In this document: piece by piece, positions 35,970 to 45,239 of the stretch | How the letters are laid out: every line of letters starts with the position of its first letter | Numbering within the stretch: the first letter of the stretch is position 1 | Source: CAZWRV01 sp964636325 | GTDB taxonomy: Bacteria > Verrucomicrobiota > Lentisphaeria > Victivallales > GWF2-50-93 | Direction of reading: 5' to 3' | NCBI GenBank assembly: GCA_964636325.1 | Contig: CAZWRV010000016.1 | Span: 17,330 to 81,329, forward strand | DNA length: 64,000 nt | Notes under the pieces: model-generated | Database searches by the model: none | What the model was told of the DNA's origin: nothing | Seen by the model: the letters and a program-made list of their open reading frames with translations, nothing else | Made by a program: the position numbers and the translations under genes

Positions 35970-37139
35970 GTGGTCTTGCGCAGGGAAAAGCTGAGCGACG
36001 TGCTGACGCGGAAGATCGTCGCGCTGATACGCACGGAGGGTTTCCAGCCCGGCGAGAGATTTCTTTCGGACAGGGAGCTTGCGAGGCACTTCAAGGTGAG
36101 CCACCTCAGCGTGCGGGCCGCCCTGTCAAACCTTGAAAAGGCCAAGGTCATCGGGAAGCGGCCGCGCTCCGGGACCTTCGTCCTCTCGCTGCCCGCCGAG
36201 GAGGCCCGCCGGCGCGGGAGATCTGCCGGAGCTTCGACCGGCGGAAACGGAAAGATGGTGGCGGTCCTGATGCGGACCGAAGGGCACTACTACTTCGATC
36301 TGATGAACGCGATCTGCTCACGGCTCAGGGACGCGGGGCTTTTCCCGGTGCTGATATCAATGCCTCCGGAGGACAAGCATCGGACCGACATCAGGCAGCT
36401 GCAGGAGGCGGTGTCGATGGGATGCCGCCGTATCATCATTCAGGCGGAGCTGCGGCACTGGTCCGATCCCGCCTTCAAGAAGCTCGGGATACTGGGGGAC
36501 GGGAAGACTCCGTTCGACAGGATTGTCTGGTTCGCGAACACCGACAAGCTGCCCGAGTTCCAAAAGGGCGTGCTGGTCGGGATAGATTCTAGAAAGGCGA
36601 TGAGGATTCAAGTCGGGCATCTTAAGGATCTGGGACACAGGAAAATCGCCTTTGTCACCAACGAGATTCCATCCGGCGGGAAATATCCGGAGATAGAATC
36701 TTATGGGATCAACGCGTTTTCATCGGTCATGGCGGAACTCGGCCTTGCAAACGGAATATCGGTGATAGCGCAGGGGAACAACCTGGAAGAAAACAAGCGA
36801 CGGATGGAGGAACTTTTGGAGAGGAAAGACCGTCCGAGCGCGCTTATCGGCGCCGGCGACTACAGGGTGGCGACAGCGGCCGATATCGCCCGCAGCAAAG
36901 GGATAAGAATACCGAAGGATCTTGCGCTTGTAGGAACATTCGACACCCCGTGGGCGAAACATTACGGCCTGACTTCCCTATCCTACAACATCGAGGGGAT
37001 GGCGGAGGCTATTCTCGATGAAATCACGAAGGTTCCGGTCGGCAAGGACCGCAGTGTCAGGCTGATTGAGCCGAAGCTGATAGTACGTCATTCGTGTGGA
37101 GCCAGCAGAAAAGTGGCAGTGCTCTGCAAAATGCAATAG
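35970..37139 (+). CDS. GntR-family regulator with LacI-type sensor domain
   Basis: 389 residues from GTG 35970, with AGGAA about 9 bases upstream; the nearby ATG is out of frame. Winged helix at about 5-70 (KIVALIRTEGFQPGERFLSD ... RAALSNLEKAKVIGKRPRSG), then a LacI-type sensor (GHRKIAFVTNEIP, ALVGTFDTPWAKHYGLTSLS). Similar in plan to the regulator at 34103 but not a close copy. The FDTPW segment resembles FNTPW of the regulator remnant at 12229-12645. Transcribed alone; probable targets are the convergent or neighbouring sugar genes. Confidence 0.9.
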   Translation: MVLRREKLSDVLTRKIVALIRTEGFQPGERFLSDRELARHFKVSHLSVRAALSNLEKAKVIGKRPRSGTFVLSLPAEEARRRGRSAGASTGGNGKMVAVLMRTEGHYYFDLMNAICSRLRDAGLFPVLISMPPEDKHRTDIRQLQEAVSMGCRRIIIQAELRHWSDPAFKKLGILGDGKTPFDRIVWFANTDKLPEFQKGVLVGIDSRKAMRIQVGHLKDLGHRKIAFVTNEIPSGGKYPEIESYGINAFSSVMAELGLANGISVIAQGNNLEENKRRMEELLERKDRPSALIGAGDYRVATAADIARSKGIRIPKDLALVGTFDTPWAKHYGLTSLSYNIEGMAEAILDEITKVPVGKDRSVRLIEPKLIVRHSCGASRKVAVLCKMQ

Positions 37140-37220
37140 AAGTCCGTCCTCATCGGACTTCTTGTCGCCATCTTTCAAGAAGGTTTATCAACCCCGAACC
37201 CGGCAGAGAGCCGCGGGGTT
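37138..37220 (+). terminator. Two hairpins after the regulator gene
   Basis: AGAAGTCCG-N7-CGGACTTCT (37138-37162) overlaps the stop codon. A second, longer hairpin pairs AACCCCG (37190-37196) with CGGGGTT (37214-37220) and has an inner CGGC-AGAGA-GCCG. Neither has a long T run, so termination strength is uncertain. The remaining bases to 37313, where the convergent gene ends, hold only a small TCCGC-CTAA-GCGGA hairpin. Confidence 0.5.
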
Positions 37221-37313
37221 TCGTGGGCTAGAAGCAAGCAGTCTGCGATCTCCGAGCGCCAAAAATCCGCCTAAGCGGACGGAAATCTGAGCAGGCCTTC
37301 CGGGCGTCGGTAT

Positions 37314-38591
37314 TTAGCAGAATTTGTTTGATTTTAAGGCAAGCATCTGGCGGAGATTTTCTTCGGTGGCGCTGGCAAGCGCGCCGGCCCAGCCATACCA
37401 TTCGTGCGCGTTGCTGCTTTCGTATGTGCCGTGCCTGTAGGAGAACGGCCGCGGCAGGTAGCCGACGTTGCCGCCGCAGTGCGAGACAACCAAAGTGCGG
37501 TCCCTGTTACGCAGGGCACGGGAAAGATCCGCGCCGGTGTCGTGAAATACCTCGGCGGCCAGTCCGGCAAACAACAGATCGCCGATCCGCAGGATCTGCA
37601 TCGGGAAGCGGCCGCTCCGGGGGAGACGGCCTGCTGCAAGGTTCTTCAGCCAAAGCCTGTGGTTCGCTTCGAATTTTCTCTCGCCTAAAGTCATTGTATT
37701 TCCGTCCGCTTTGCTGACAAGAGGTGATGCAGTCTCAGGGACATATGTGAACTTAACCGTCGGACTCAGGCGGCGGCCTTTGAACGGCGCAAGGGAAACG
37801 GCCCTTCCTTTTTCCAGAGCTTTTTCTGCGGCTGATGCCAGGAGCGAACCGAAATTTTCCACGTCAGATATGCGCATCGACAGCGCCCCCTCGGCCTGCA
37901 CATCCGCACCGCAGCCAGGAAGAAACAGCGCATGGCCCTTCGTGCTCCGCGCCAGGCTGTCGCAGAGCGGTCCGGGGAAGTCCGGATGCATGACGCGCCG
38001 CTTCCAGCTCAGCAAGTAGGGATGGATACCGGCATGGACCAGCGTGATAGGCGTGGTCTGCCTTTCCAGCCGTAGCGCGGTCAGGCGACCAGGCCAGGCG
38101 TCCCTGCCGCGGCCGGGATCCTCCTTCGCGCAGCGGAACTGGGCAAGACCGCGGATGGATGTCGTGCCGAAGCGCGCCTCAAGGATTTGAGACAGATCGG
38201 CGGCAGCGTTGCGCGCAGCGCGCACCAATCCGGCGCGCACCTTCTTCAAATAGCCGGGACGGAATCGGCCGACAAGTCCGAGCGGCATGGACATCGGCCC
38301 GGAATGAGTATGCGTGCAGCAAAGAAGCACATTCTTCAACGGAACATTTGCCGCCTCGGCCAGCCCAGACTCGAGCGCTGCGGAATCCGCAGTGGTGAAG
38401 CCGAGCAGATCGCAGACCGCTATCAACGCGGCATTCCGACCCGACCGCAGCAGCAGAACCCGCGCCATTATCGGAGCCGCCACTGAAACACATGGCTGCT
38501 GACGGGCCGCGAACCCGTTCAGATCGCAGGGGATCCGCGGCGTGATGTCCGCTTCGCCGTAACCAGCCAACATGTCTGAAGTTTTTTTCAT
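37314..38591 (-). CDS. Neutral/alkaline ceramidase-like hydrolase
   Basis: 425 residues, beginning MLAGYGEADITPRIPCDLNG after a short leader. CTHTHSGP with the zinc-binding His residues near 93-95 and the later HPDFPGPLCDSLA and HCGGNVGYLPRP are features of PF04734-type neutral ceramidases and the related uncharacterised 'neutral/alkaline non-lysosomal ceramidase' proteins of the PVC group. The protein is much shorter than true ceramidases (about 650 or more) and lacks a signal peptide, so an amidase of other specificity is likely. No clear ribosome-binding site precedes the ATG. Confidence 0.8.
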   Translation of the reverse strand: MKKTSDMLAGYGEADITPRIPCDLNGFAARQQPCVSVAAPIMARVLLLRSGRNAALIAVCDLLGFTTADSAALESGLAEAANVPLKNVLLCCTHTHSGPMSMPLGLVGRFRPGYLKKVRAGLVRAARNAAADLSQILEARFGTTSIRGLAQFRCAKEDPGRGRDAWPGRLTALRLERQTTPITLVHAGIHPYLLSWKRRVMHPDFPGPLCDSLARSTKGHALFLPGCGADVQAEGALSMRISDVENFGSLLASAAEKALEKGRAVSLAPFKGRRLSPTVKFTYVPETASPLVSKADGNTMTLGERKFEANHRLWLKNLAAGRLPRSGRFPMQILRIGDLLFAGLAAEVFHDTGADLSRALRNRDRTLVVSHCGGNVGYLPRPFSYRHGTYESSNAHEWYGWAGALASATEENLRQMLALKSNKFC

Positions 38592-38624
38592 GAGCTATGA
38601 ACTGAGTCATGCAAATTCCAATTA

Positions 38625-38691
38625 CTAATCGTCTCGAAATTGTATGGAGGCACCGGCGGGTTCATCCCGGCGGTGAACATGACAGGGGATT
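38625..38691. repeat. Dispersed repeat with covarying hairpin, copy A
   Basis: Begins CTAATCGTCTC and ends GGTGAACATGACAGGGGA. Inside, CACCGGCGGG (38651-38660) pairs with CCCGGCGGTG (38666-38675) over a 5-base loop with one mismatch. A second copy with compensatory changes is at 45236-45297. Confidence 0.7.
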
Positions 38692-38730
38692 CAGCAGGGA
38701 AATAGCTAATGACACAGTTTTAACAAGAGG

Positions 38731-38835
38731 CAATTTCAAAACTCTAAAAACGGTCATGGCGAGCATGACCCTCCACGCTCGAGACGAGCGTAAAAATGGA
38801 GGGACGCGCTTGTCGCGTCCGGAGTTTTGAAATTG
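38731..38835. repeat. Palindromic 105-base element with three internal hairpins
   Basis: CAATTTCAAAACTC (38731-38744) is the exact reverse complement of 38822-38835. Between them lie GGTCATG/CATGACC (38752-38770), ACGCTCG/CGAGCGT (38775-38791) and GGACGCG/CGCGTCC (38802-38820), the middle one also enclosed by CTCCA/TGGAG. No reading frame. The rest of the gap 38592-38913 is AT-rich sequence with degenerate GGAATTT repeats (38875-38915) and no gene. Confidence 0.8.
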
Positions 38836-38913
38836 GCTCATAAGATGTGAAATTCGTTGTTTGAAATTTGAATCTTGGAATTTATTTGGAATATGGAATT
38901 TGGCGCTTGGAAT

Positions 38914-40170
38914 TTACTTATGGTGCTTCAGGAGAGCGTCAGCATTTTCCAATATTTTTGCTACGGCATCCACGATTCCCTGCATGTCGGTTCGCGGCGC
39001 CAGCAGCATCGGCTGCGTCAGCCAGACCGCTTCGCGGCACATGCGGCTGCATTCCGGCAGCTTTACGCGGCGGTAGTCCGGTTCGCGGATTCCTGCGAGC
39101 TTTTTGCCGGCGAACTGATGATGCCAGTAACGTCCTTCCATGAACATCGGCGATTCATGCAGAGGTTGAATGTATCCGCTTGAACTGGGCACGCCTTCAG
39201 CTTCGAGCGCCTTGAGGAAGAGATCGCGGGAAAGCCCTGTCTCAACGGCATTGTAGCGTATCATGTAGAGGTGGTAGGCGCGGCGCGTGCGAGGATCGTG
39301 ATCGCCGCCCGCCTGCGGTGCGAGCCCGGGAATCTTGGAAAGTTCACGGTTCAGGAATGCGCCGTTCTCGAAGCGCGTCCGGCTCTCGGCCTCAAGCCGC
39401 CGCAGCTGTCCGAGCAGGACAGCCGACTGGAATCCGGAAAGCCGGTGGTTCCAGGACATGTTGAAATGCTCGTACCACTTGCCTTTAGGCTGGCGTCCGA
39501 ACGAATGGAAGCTCCAGCAGAGGTCATATATCTTTTGGCTGTTGGTGGCGACCGCGCCTCCTTCGCCGCTGGCCATGTTCTTCGAAGACTGGAAACTGAA
39601 TGCTGCCGCAGAGCCGTGGTGCCCGGCGCACTTGCCGCGGTAGAGCATTCCGTGCGCGTGTGCGGCATCCTCGATGATCGCTATGTCGCGGTCGCGGATG
39701 ACCGCCTTCAGCCCTGCGATGTCCGCAGGATTTCCGGCGAAATGGACGGCGACGACAGCCCGCGTCCTCGGAGTCAGAAGTTGCTTTACGTGAGTCGGAT
39801 CTATGTTGAAGGTTTTCGGATCTATGTCCGCAAAGACGACGGTCGCGCCCAGTTCGAGGACGCATGTTGCCGACGCGATGAACGTATAACCGGGGACGAT
39901 GACCTCGTCGCCCGGTCCTATTCCGAGGGCCTTCACGATCAGCTCTAGCGCCGCCGTGCCGGTGCAGACCGGCAGCACGTGCTTGACGCCCAGATTCTCT
40001 GCGAACGATTCTGCGAATTCCGCAGTCGCGGGACAGCCGATGCCCCAGGCGCCGCTGCGCAGCACCTCGAGAATCTTCTTTTCATCCTGCGCGTCCGACT
40101 GCGGCCAGCGCGGCCATTTGTGTTTCCGAGGAAAGACCGGCTTTCCACCGAGAAGTGCGAGTTTCGACAT
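38914..40170 (-). CDS. DegT/DnrJ/EryC1/StrS-family PLP aminotransferase
   Basis: 418 residues from ATG 40170, preferred over ATG 40197 because GGAGG lies 9 bases before it. The fold-type I features are clear: GTAALELIVKALGIGPGDEV for cofactor phosphate binding, IIEDAAHAHG (Asp near 168) and SFQSSKNMASGEGG with the Schiff-base Lys near 197. The family transfers amino groups to keto-sugars or, in AHBA-synthase-like members, to cyclic ketones. No other nucleotide-sugar gene is adjacent, so the substrate is unknown. Confidence 0.92.
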   Translation of the reverse strand: MSKLALLGGKPVFPRKHKWPRWPQSDAQDEKKILEVLRSGAWGIGCPATAEFAESFAENLGVKHVLPVCTGTAALELIVKALGIGPGDEVIVPGYTFIASATCVLELGATVVFADIDPKTFNIDPTHVKQLLTPRTRAVVAVHFAGNPADIAGLKAVIRDRDIAIIEDAAHAHGMLYRGKCAGHHGSAAAFSFQSSKNMASGEGGAVATNSQKIYDLCWSFHSFGRQPKGKWYEHFNMSWNHRLSGFQSAVLLGQLRRLEAESRTRFENGAFLNRELSKIPGLAPQAGGDHDPRTRRAYHLYMIRYNAVETGLSRDLFLKALEAEGVPSSSGYIQPLHESPMFMEGRYWHHQFAGKKLAGIREPDYRRVKLPECSRMCREAVWLTQPMLLAPRTDMQGIVDAVAKILENADALLKHHK

Positions 40171-40263
40171 AAGCCTGTGCCTCCGTTTAGATCTCAAATC
40201 CTAATATCGAAGCCGGGCTTGCGGGGCAAGCCTGGAACAATAACAAATGGCAAAGCCGGAAAC

Positions 40264-42549
40264 TTATTGGCTCACCGCCTTCGGCAGGCCTAGGTTGTCG
40301 CAGAAGACGAAGCCTCCGCCGGAAGGCTTCTCGATTATGACGGTTATGCCTGATTCATTTCCAGTTGCGAAATCAAGAGCGACCCGTTTCCAAGCCGATG
40401 ACGAGACCGGCTCGGTCCAGACTTCCTTGCCGTCCGGGAAACGGACGCCGAGGCGGACGGACGCCTTCTGATCGGAAACTTTCAGCCAACCGGACAAAGT
40501 ATGCGGAGTGTCCTTGTTCAGGCCTGAGATTTTCTGTTCGACTCGAGCCGGAGCTTCGCCCAGGCGCAGCTCCTGTCGCGACGTGCCGGTCGCTTCTTCG
40601 ACCTTCCCATGGACTTTGCTGCCCCAGCCATTGCCCGGGGAAAGCGAGGCATCGCCGGAGACGACGCTCCAGAATTCCAGCGTCGGCAGTTCGAAGCATG
40701 AGTTTTTAATCATGTTCATCCAGTCTACGACGGGCAGTTCAAACTTGGGGTCGGGAGGATTTTTAAAGTCGGAGCCCGCTTTCCAAGGAACAATTCCGCC
40801 TTGGAACGCGCCGATGTCGGGCTTGCAGGAGGTGCCGGTGACGCCTGCGATAATTGAAGCTGTCCCTTTTGCCGGAGAATCAAGCTTCAACGTGAAGTCG
40901 CCCTTAGCCGGATTCGCATAGCAGGAGCCGTCGGAGACGATATTGTCCTTGAGCACGGTGTGTTCAGGCATCTTCGGAGGACGGTTGAAGATGTTGTTTA
41001 CGATGCGCATGCCGAATACGTCCTGGCGATGGCTGTGGTCGAATGTGCTGACCTCTCCGGTTTTCCAGCAGCTGTTGTTGTAGAGGAGGTCGAAGTAGCT
41101 GGGATTGTTCACGCGTATCGGCGAGTCGCCTGTATTGTAGATCAAGTTGTTGCATACAATCACGTTGTGGCTGCAATGGTCGAAGTAGATGCCCATCGAA
41201 CAGCCTTTGGCGCGGTTGTCGTGGACTCGATTGAAGCGGAATACCGTATTCATGAAGTCGGTGTCGTGGCCGTAGGTCATCCCGAGGTCGCAGGTCAGCC
41301 AGCCGGCCTCGGAAAGATCATTGTATTGGACAAGGCTTTCCATCAGCTTGTGGACGCTTACCAGGTCTCGTCCTGAATGCCTGACCGTATTGTGGCTGAA
41401 CAGGATGCGCCTCCCGGAGAGGGCGACCGCGCCGGTCCACTTGCCGCCGTAGTTGCCGTCGTGAAGATAATTGTTGACGATGCGGTGGTCGCTGCCCTTG
41501 GCTTGAAGGACGGCGGTAGAGCTGTATGCGAACTCGCATGATTCGACCGTATTGCCGCGGCCGTCTATGACAATCCCCGCCTTGCCGGCGAGGTCGTTCA
41601 AGTATGAATGGGCGAGATATTCACCTTTGCATCGAATCAAGCGGACGTTCTCGGTTCGCCCGTCCGTCATGACGCCTCCCGAACGGAACCTTATTCCGAC
41701 TATGCCGACATTGCTTATGCCGGAAAGATCGATGCAATGAAGGCGGCGCTTTGCTTCTACGGCGGACTTTGAGAGGTCAGTCCCTTCCGGAGGGATCAGC
41801 AGCATCTGTTGTTTTTCGGAATCATACCACCATTCGCCCGGAGCCTGCAGTGCGGAACGGACTCCCATCAGCACGTATGGGCTGTCCTTGCGGACGGTGT
41901 ACCAGTGTTTCGGCGTCTTCATTGTGAAAGAGAGCGCATGCTTATCGGCGTCGTAGCCGGTGACCTCCTCGGACCAGCAGACCCATCGGTCGCCGCCGGC
42001 GCACCAGAGAAGAGCGCCTTTCCAGGCGTCCTTGCCGCCCGGGATATTCGGATCAGCGAGGGAATTTTCGGTGCCTGATTCGGCCGCGGCGCGGACCGGC
42101 TGGAGCAGCGTGCCGCCCTTGGGCCAGCGCGCCTCCTGGAGCATGACTCCGTCGGCGAAAAGCTGGTTCTGGTCCTTGAGATCCCAAGCCATGGGCGCAC
42201 TATGGACTTCGTCTTCTTCACGCGTCCATCCGGAAAGGATGTCCGCGCCGCTGATGACGACTTCTTCATCCTTGTAGCTGGCAAAGATAATCGGGCGTCC
42301 GGGTTCGCCGCTCCGCGCCGGCTTCAGCGTCTCGCGGTATGTGCCGCCGCGGATGTGGCAGGTCTGGCCGGGCCGTATGATTTCCGCCGCCCTACCGATC
42401 GTCTTCAAGGGACCGTCATTGCCGGCGGGCGCAGGCAGACCGCCAGACCATCCGTCGTTTCCTTCAGTGGAGACATAAATATCCGAACCGCTTGAAGAGA
42501 AAGTTCCCCAGGACATCAGCATCACAGTCATATATGAAAACGCTTTCAT
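40264..42549 (-). CDS. Exported right-handed beta-helix protein with C-terminal CBM-like domain
   Basis: 761 residues with a signal peptide (about 1-20). The start of the mature protein, DIYVSTEGNDGWSGG, is the typical opening of pectate-lyase-like beta-helix proteins. The helix continues from about 60 to 560 with Asn ladders (NTVESCEFAYSSTAVLQAKG, HRIVNNYLHDGN, HNVIVCNNLIYNTGDSPIRV). Residues 600-761 form a CBM-like sandwich (NSCFELPTLEFW, then VIIEKPSGGGFVFCDNLGLP). Likely a polysaccharide lyase or hydrolase, or an epimerase; catalytic residues not assigned. The MITE-like element ends 16 bases upstream of its ATG, so its promoter may come from that element. Confidence 0.82.
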   Translation of the reverse strand: MKAFSYMTVMLMSWGTFSSSGSDIYVSTEGNDGWSGGLPAPAGNDGPLKTIGRAAEIIRPGQTCHIRGGTYRETLKPARSGEPGRPIIFASYKDEEVVISGADILSGWTREEDEVHSAPMAWDLKDQNQLFADGVMLQEARWPKGGTLLQPVRAAAESGTENSLADPNIPGGKDAWKGALLWCAGGDRWVCWSEEVTGYDADKHALSFTMKTPKHWYTVRKDSPYVLMGVRSALQAPGEWWYDSEKQQMLLIPPEGTDLSKSAVEAKRRLHCIDLSGISNVGIVGIRFRSGGVMTDGRTENVRLIRCKGEYLAHSYLNDLAGKAGIVIDGRGNTVESCEFAYSSTAVLQAKGSDHRIVNNYLHDGNYGGKWTGAVALSGRRILFSHNTVRHSGRDLVSVHKLMESLVQYNDLSEAGWLTCDLGMTYGHDTDFMNTVFRFNRVHDNRAKGCSMGIYFDHCSHNVIVCNNLIYNTGDSPIRVNNPSYFDLLYNNSCWKTGEVSTFDHSHRQDVFGMRIVNNIFNRPPKMPEHTVLKDNIVSDGSCYANPAKGDFTLKLDSPAKGTASIIAGVTGTSCKPDIGAFQGGIVPWKAGSDFKNPPDPKFELPVVDWMNMIKNSCFELPTLEFWSVVSGDASLSPGNGWGSKVHGKVEEATGTSRQELRLGEAPARVEQKISGLNKDTPHTLSGWLKVSDQKASVRLGVRFPDGKEVWTEPVSSSAWKRVALDFATGNESGITVIIEKPSGGGFVFCDNLGLPKAVSQ

Positions 42550-42565
42550 TTATACTCATTTAGCG

Positions 42566-42808
42566 TGAAAATTTACATTTTGACGGGCAAGATTTGGGAT
42601 TGGATTTTTTGTTCCGACCGAGCGGCGACATGAATGTCGTCCGAGGAAGGAACGGAAAAATACGGCCCAAAGATGCTCGCCGCAAGGCGGTTGCGGTCTT
42701 TCGGTTTTGCTCCGCACCCTTCGAGAGCCTTCGATACCTCGGTATCGGCGGCCTCTCAGAATACGGAGCAATTCCCGAAATCTCCGCAATCAAAATGTAA
42801 ATTTTTCA
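42566..42808. mobile_element. MITE-like element with 16-bp perfect terminal inverted repeats
   Basis: AAAATTTACATTTTGA at 42568-42583 is exactly repeated in reverse complement at 42790-42805, extendable to about 18 bases with one gap. The 206-base interior is GC-richer and holds small hairpins (CGACAT-GA-ATGTCG, CGATACC-TC-GGTATCG). A 77-codon minus-strand reading frame inside is rich in Arg and Ser and looks untranslated. No transposase is present, so it would be a non-autonomous element. I could not find a convincing target-site duplication. Confidence 0.7.
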
Positions 42809-42977
42809 GTCTAAAGGAGTATGATTGGCTAGCTGCCATATATTTTCCAGAGATCGGGATTCATGAATTTGAACCTATTCTAAGTGCAGGGCACTGGATG
42901 TCAAGCCGTACCTTTGCCCGAGCGAAAAGCCTCCCGGGGTTTTGCCTGAAATTTCAATATCCTGCAATCTTTCCCTG

Positions 42978-43006
42978 TTGAACCTGCAAACACCACTGTC
43001 TATATT
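42978..43006 (+). promoter_or_regulatory. Sigma-70-type promoter for the DUF1015 gene
   Basis: TTGAAC (42978-42983) and TATATT (43001-43006) with a 17-base spacer, 32 bases upstream of the ATG. The stretch 42809-42977 shows nothing else. Confidence 0.5.
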
Positions 43007-43037
43007 CAATACTGATGATTTATCTTTGGAGGTGTTT

Positions 43038-44267
43038 ATGGCTACGGTTCGACCGTTCAAGGGGCTTCTACCGCCGGCAGCGAAGGCGCATCTCGTTGCG
43101 GCGGTTCCGTACGACGTGGTGAACACAGAGGAGGCCGCGAAGCTCGCGGAAGGCAACATGCTGAGCTTCCTCCGCGTGTCGCGTCCTGAGATCGAACTTG
43201 AAGCCGGCGTGGACGTCTATTCCCCTAAGGTTTACGACAAAGCACTGGAAAACTTCAAACGGCTGGTCAAGGACGCCCCGCTCCAGTTCGACCATGAGCC
43301 GCACCTCTACGTATATTCCTTGAAGATGGGCGCGCATGAGCAGACAGGCGTGGCGGCGGCGTTCTCCGTCGACGAATACGACGGCGGCCTGATCAAGAAG
43401 CACGAGAAGACGCGCAAGGACAAGGAGGACGATCGCACCCGACACATCTTGAAGATACATTCGCATTCCGGCCCCGTCTTCCTCACTTACCGTGACAGCG
43501 CCGAGGTGGACGAGCTTGTCGCCAAGGTGAAAAGGACGAAGCCGCTCTTCGATTTCACTGCGCCCGACGGAATCCACCACAGGTTCTGGCGCGCCGATTT
43601 GGATTCGAGCGGAGATATTTCGGAGGCGTTCAAGAAGGTCCCATGCCTCTACATCGCTGACGGCCACCACAGGGCCGCCTCGGCCTCCAGGACGCGCGCC
43701 GAATGCATGAAGTCCAACCCGTCGCACACGGGCAAGGAGGACTACAACTACTTCCTGGCGGTCGTCTTCCCGGAATCGCAGCTCCGGATACTGCCCTACA
43801 ACCGGGTGGTGAAGGACTTGAACGGCCGCAGCACCAAGGCTTTCAAGGAAGGGCTTGAAAAGAACTTCAAGATTTCTCCCGCCGCAAATCCGTCGCCGTC
43901 CAATCCCGGCGAAATCTGCATGTATCTCGAAAAGAAATGGCATCTGCTCACCCCCAAGTTCGACGCATCCAAGCTGGACGTCATCGGCAGGCTGGATGTA
44001 AGCGTCCTCCAGGACAGGGTGCTCGCCCCGTTGCTCGGAATCGACGACCCTAGGACAAGCAAGCGCATCGACTTCGTCGGCGGAATACGCGGCACGAAGG
44101 AGCTGGAAAAGCTCGTCGAATCCGGAAAGTTCGCCGTCGCTTTCTCCATGTATCCGACGACAGTCCGCCAGCTCATGGAAATCGCGGACGCAGGCGAGAT
44201 CATGCCGCCAAAGTCCACATGGTTCGAGCCGAAGCTCCGCGACGGCATGGTATGCCATAATTTCTGA
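43038..44267 (+). CDS. DUF1015-family protein
   Basis: 409 residues from ATG 43038, supported by GGAGG 5 bases upstream. The family signature is complete: IRPFKG-like ATVRPFKGLLPP, VAAVPYDVVNTEEA, YIADGHHRAASASR near 210, and LAVVFPESQLRILPYNRVVK. PF06245 proteins are about 400-420 residues and cytoplasmic; they often neighbour phosphoglycerate dehydrogenase and serine genes in anaerobes, and a kinase role in serine metabolism has been proposed for relatives. Here no serine gene is adjacent. It is followed after 12 bases by the Spo0M-like gene. A 396-codon antisense frame over it is a shadow caused by GC-rich third positions. Confidence 0.92.
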   Translation: MATVRPFKGLLPPAAKAHLVAAVPYDVVNTEEAAKLAEGNMLSFLRVSRPEIELEAGVDVYSPKVYDKALENFKRLVKDAPLQFDHEPHLYVYSLKMGAHEQTGVAAAFSVDEYDGGLIKKHEKTRKDKEDDRTRHILKIHSHSGPVFLTYRDSAEVDELVAKVKRTKPLFDFTAPDGIHHRFWRADLDSSGDISEAFKKVPCLYIADGHHRAASASRTRAECMKSNPSHTGKEDYNYFLAVVFPESQLRILPYNRVVKDLNGRSTKAFKEGLEKNFKISPAANPSPSNPGEICMYLEKKWHLLTPKFDASKLDVIGRLDVSVLQDRVLAPLLGIDDPRTSKRIDFVGGIRGTKELEKLVESGKFAVAFSMYPTTVRQLMEIADAGEIMPPKSTWFEPKLRDGMVCHNF

Positions 44268-44279
44268 CGAGCTGCTCCT

Positions 44280-45239
44280 ATGGGAATCATCGACAAGCTG
44301 AAGAGAAGCCTGAACATCGGCGGTTGCGGGATCGAAGTCCTTTTTTCGCGGCCTGACTTCCCGCAGGGCACGGCCGTGAAGGGCAAGATCGTGCTGAAGG
44401 GCGGCTCAATAGAGCAGAAGGCCGACTCGCTGGACATCGAGCTTGTGGAATTCTGGACGGTCAAGAGAGGAAAGCACAGCTACACGGAATATAGGAGCCA
44501 CGGGCACATATCCTACAAAGACGTCGACGCAAGCCCCGGGACGGAGCAGGAGTTCGGCTTCTCCTTCAACCTGCCGTCCAATGCCCGCCTGACTGGCGCC
44601 GGCAGCCAGAAAGAAGGATGGATGCTGAAGGTGGCGCTGGATGTACCTAACGCCATCGACCCGACCTGCACCCGGAGGGTCAGAGTCTCTCCTGCGGAGG
44701 AGTTCATGGCCGTCGCACAGGCATGCGAGGCGCTGGGATTCAGCCTGGACCCCAAGTCGTTCCGGTGGAACAAGACAGATTTTTCCACAAGGTTCCGCAT
44801 GATACCATCCGATGTCATGAAGCTTGAGTTCGACTACATGGAGTTCGTCCTCCTACAGCAGGGGAGCAGGAAGAAAACGTCCTGGATAAACGGGAAAATC
44901 ATCTTCAACCTGCAGGAGAAGTCGTTCAAGGACTACCTGAAGGCAGTATTCATGATGGACAGGGTGGTGGTTGACGTCAGGTTTGGAATAGAGCAGATAT
45001 TCCTCGCCGACGGAAGCGTAAACACCGCGGAAATCGTGAACAACATCAAACCGCACATGGACAAGATCATCGAATCCCGCAACGAGTATCTTGAAAAGAC
45101 GCCGCAGGAATCCGCAGCAGGCACATCCGGCAAGGGAGCCTCAAAGCCCAAAGCGGCACCTAAAGCTCCGGAAAAGCCCGAAAAGAAAACCCCGCAGCGT
45201 GAACTGAAGGAGATGGATCCAAAGAGGCTTGACTACTAA
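44280..45239 (+). CDS. Spo0M-like (arrestin-fold) protein
   Basis: 319 residues. The first 250 match the Spo0M family PF07070 (LNIGGCGIEVLFSRPDFPQG, GTEQEFGFSFNLP, KVALDVPNAIDPTCTRRVRV). These are two-lobed arrestin-like beta-sandwiches. A Lys/Pro/Ala-rich tail (about 275-319) is probably disordered. In Bacillus Spo0M affects sporulation control, but homologues are common in non-sporulating bacteria with unknown role. Probably co-transcribed with the DUF1015 gene. Confidence 0.85.
   Translation: MGIIDKLKRSLNIGGCGIEVLFSRPDFPQGTAVKGKIVLKGGSIEQKADSLDIELVEFWTVKRGKHSYTEYRSHGHISYKDVDASPGTEQEFGFSFNLPSNARLTGAGSQKEGWMLKVALDVPNAIDPTCTRRVRVSPAEEFMAVAQACEALGFSLDPKSFRWNKTDFSTRFRMIPSDVMKLEFDYMEFVLLQQGSRKKTSWINGKIIFNLQEKSFKDYLKAVFMMDRVVVDVRFGIEQIFLADGSVNTAEIVNNIKPHMDKIIESRNEYLEKTPQESAAGTSGKGASKPKAAPKAPEKPEKKTPQRELKEMDPKRLDY

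Noticed and set aside
42556..42793. Two minus-strand frames of 77 codons inside the MITE-like element
   Set aside because: Arg/Ser-rich, no ribosome-binding site, and the sequence is explained by palindromic structure.
43068..44258. 396-codon minus-strand frame over the DUF1015 gene
   Set aside because: It mirrors a well-recognised protein in GC-rich sequence and has no family features or ribosome-binding site.
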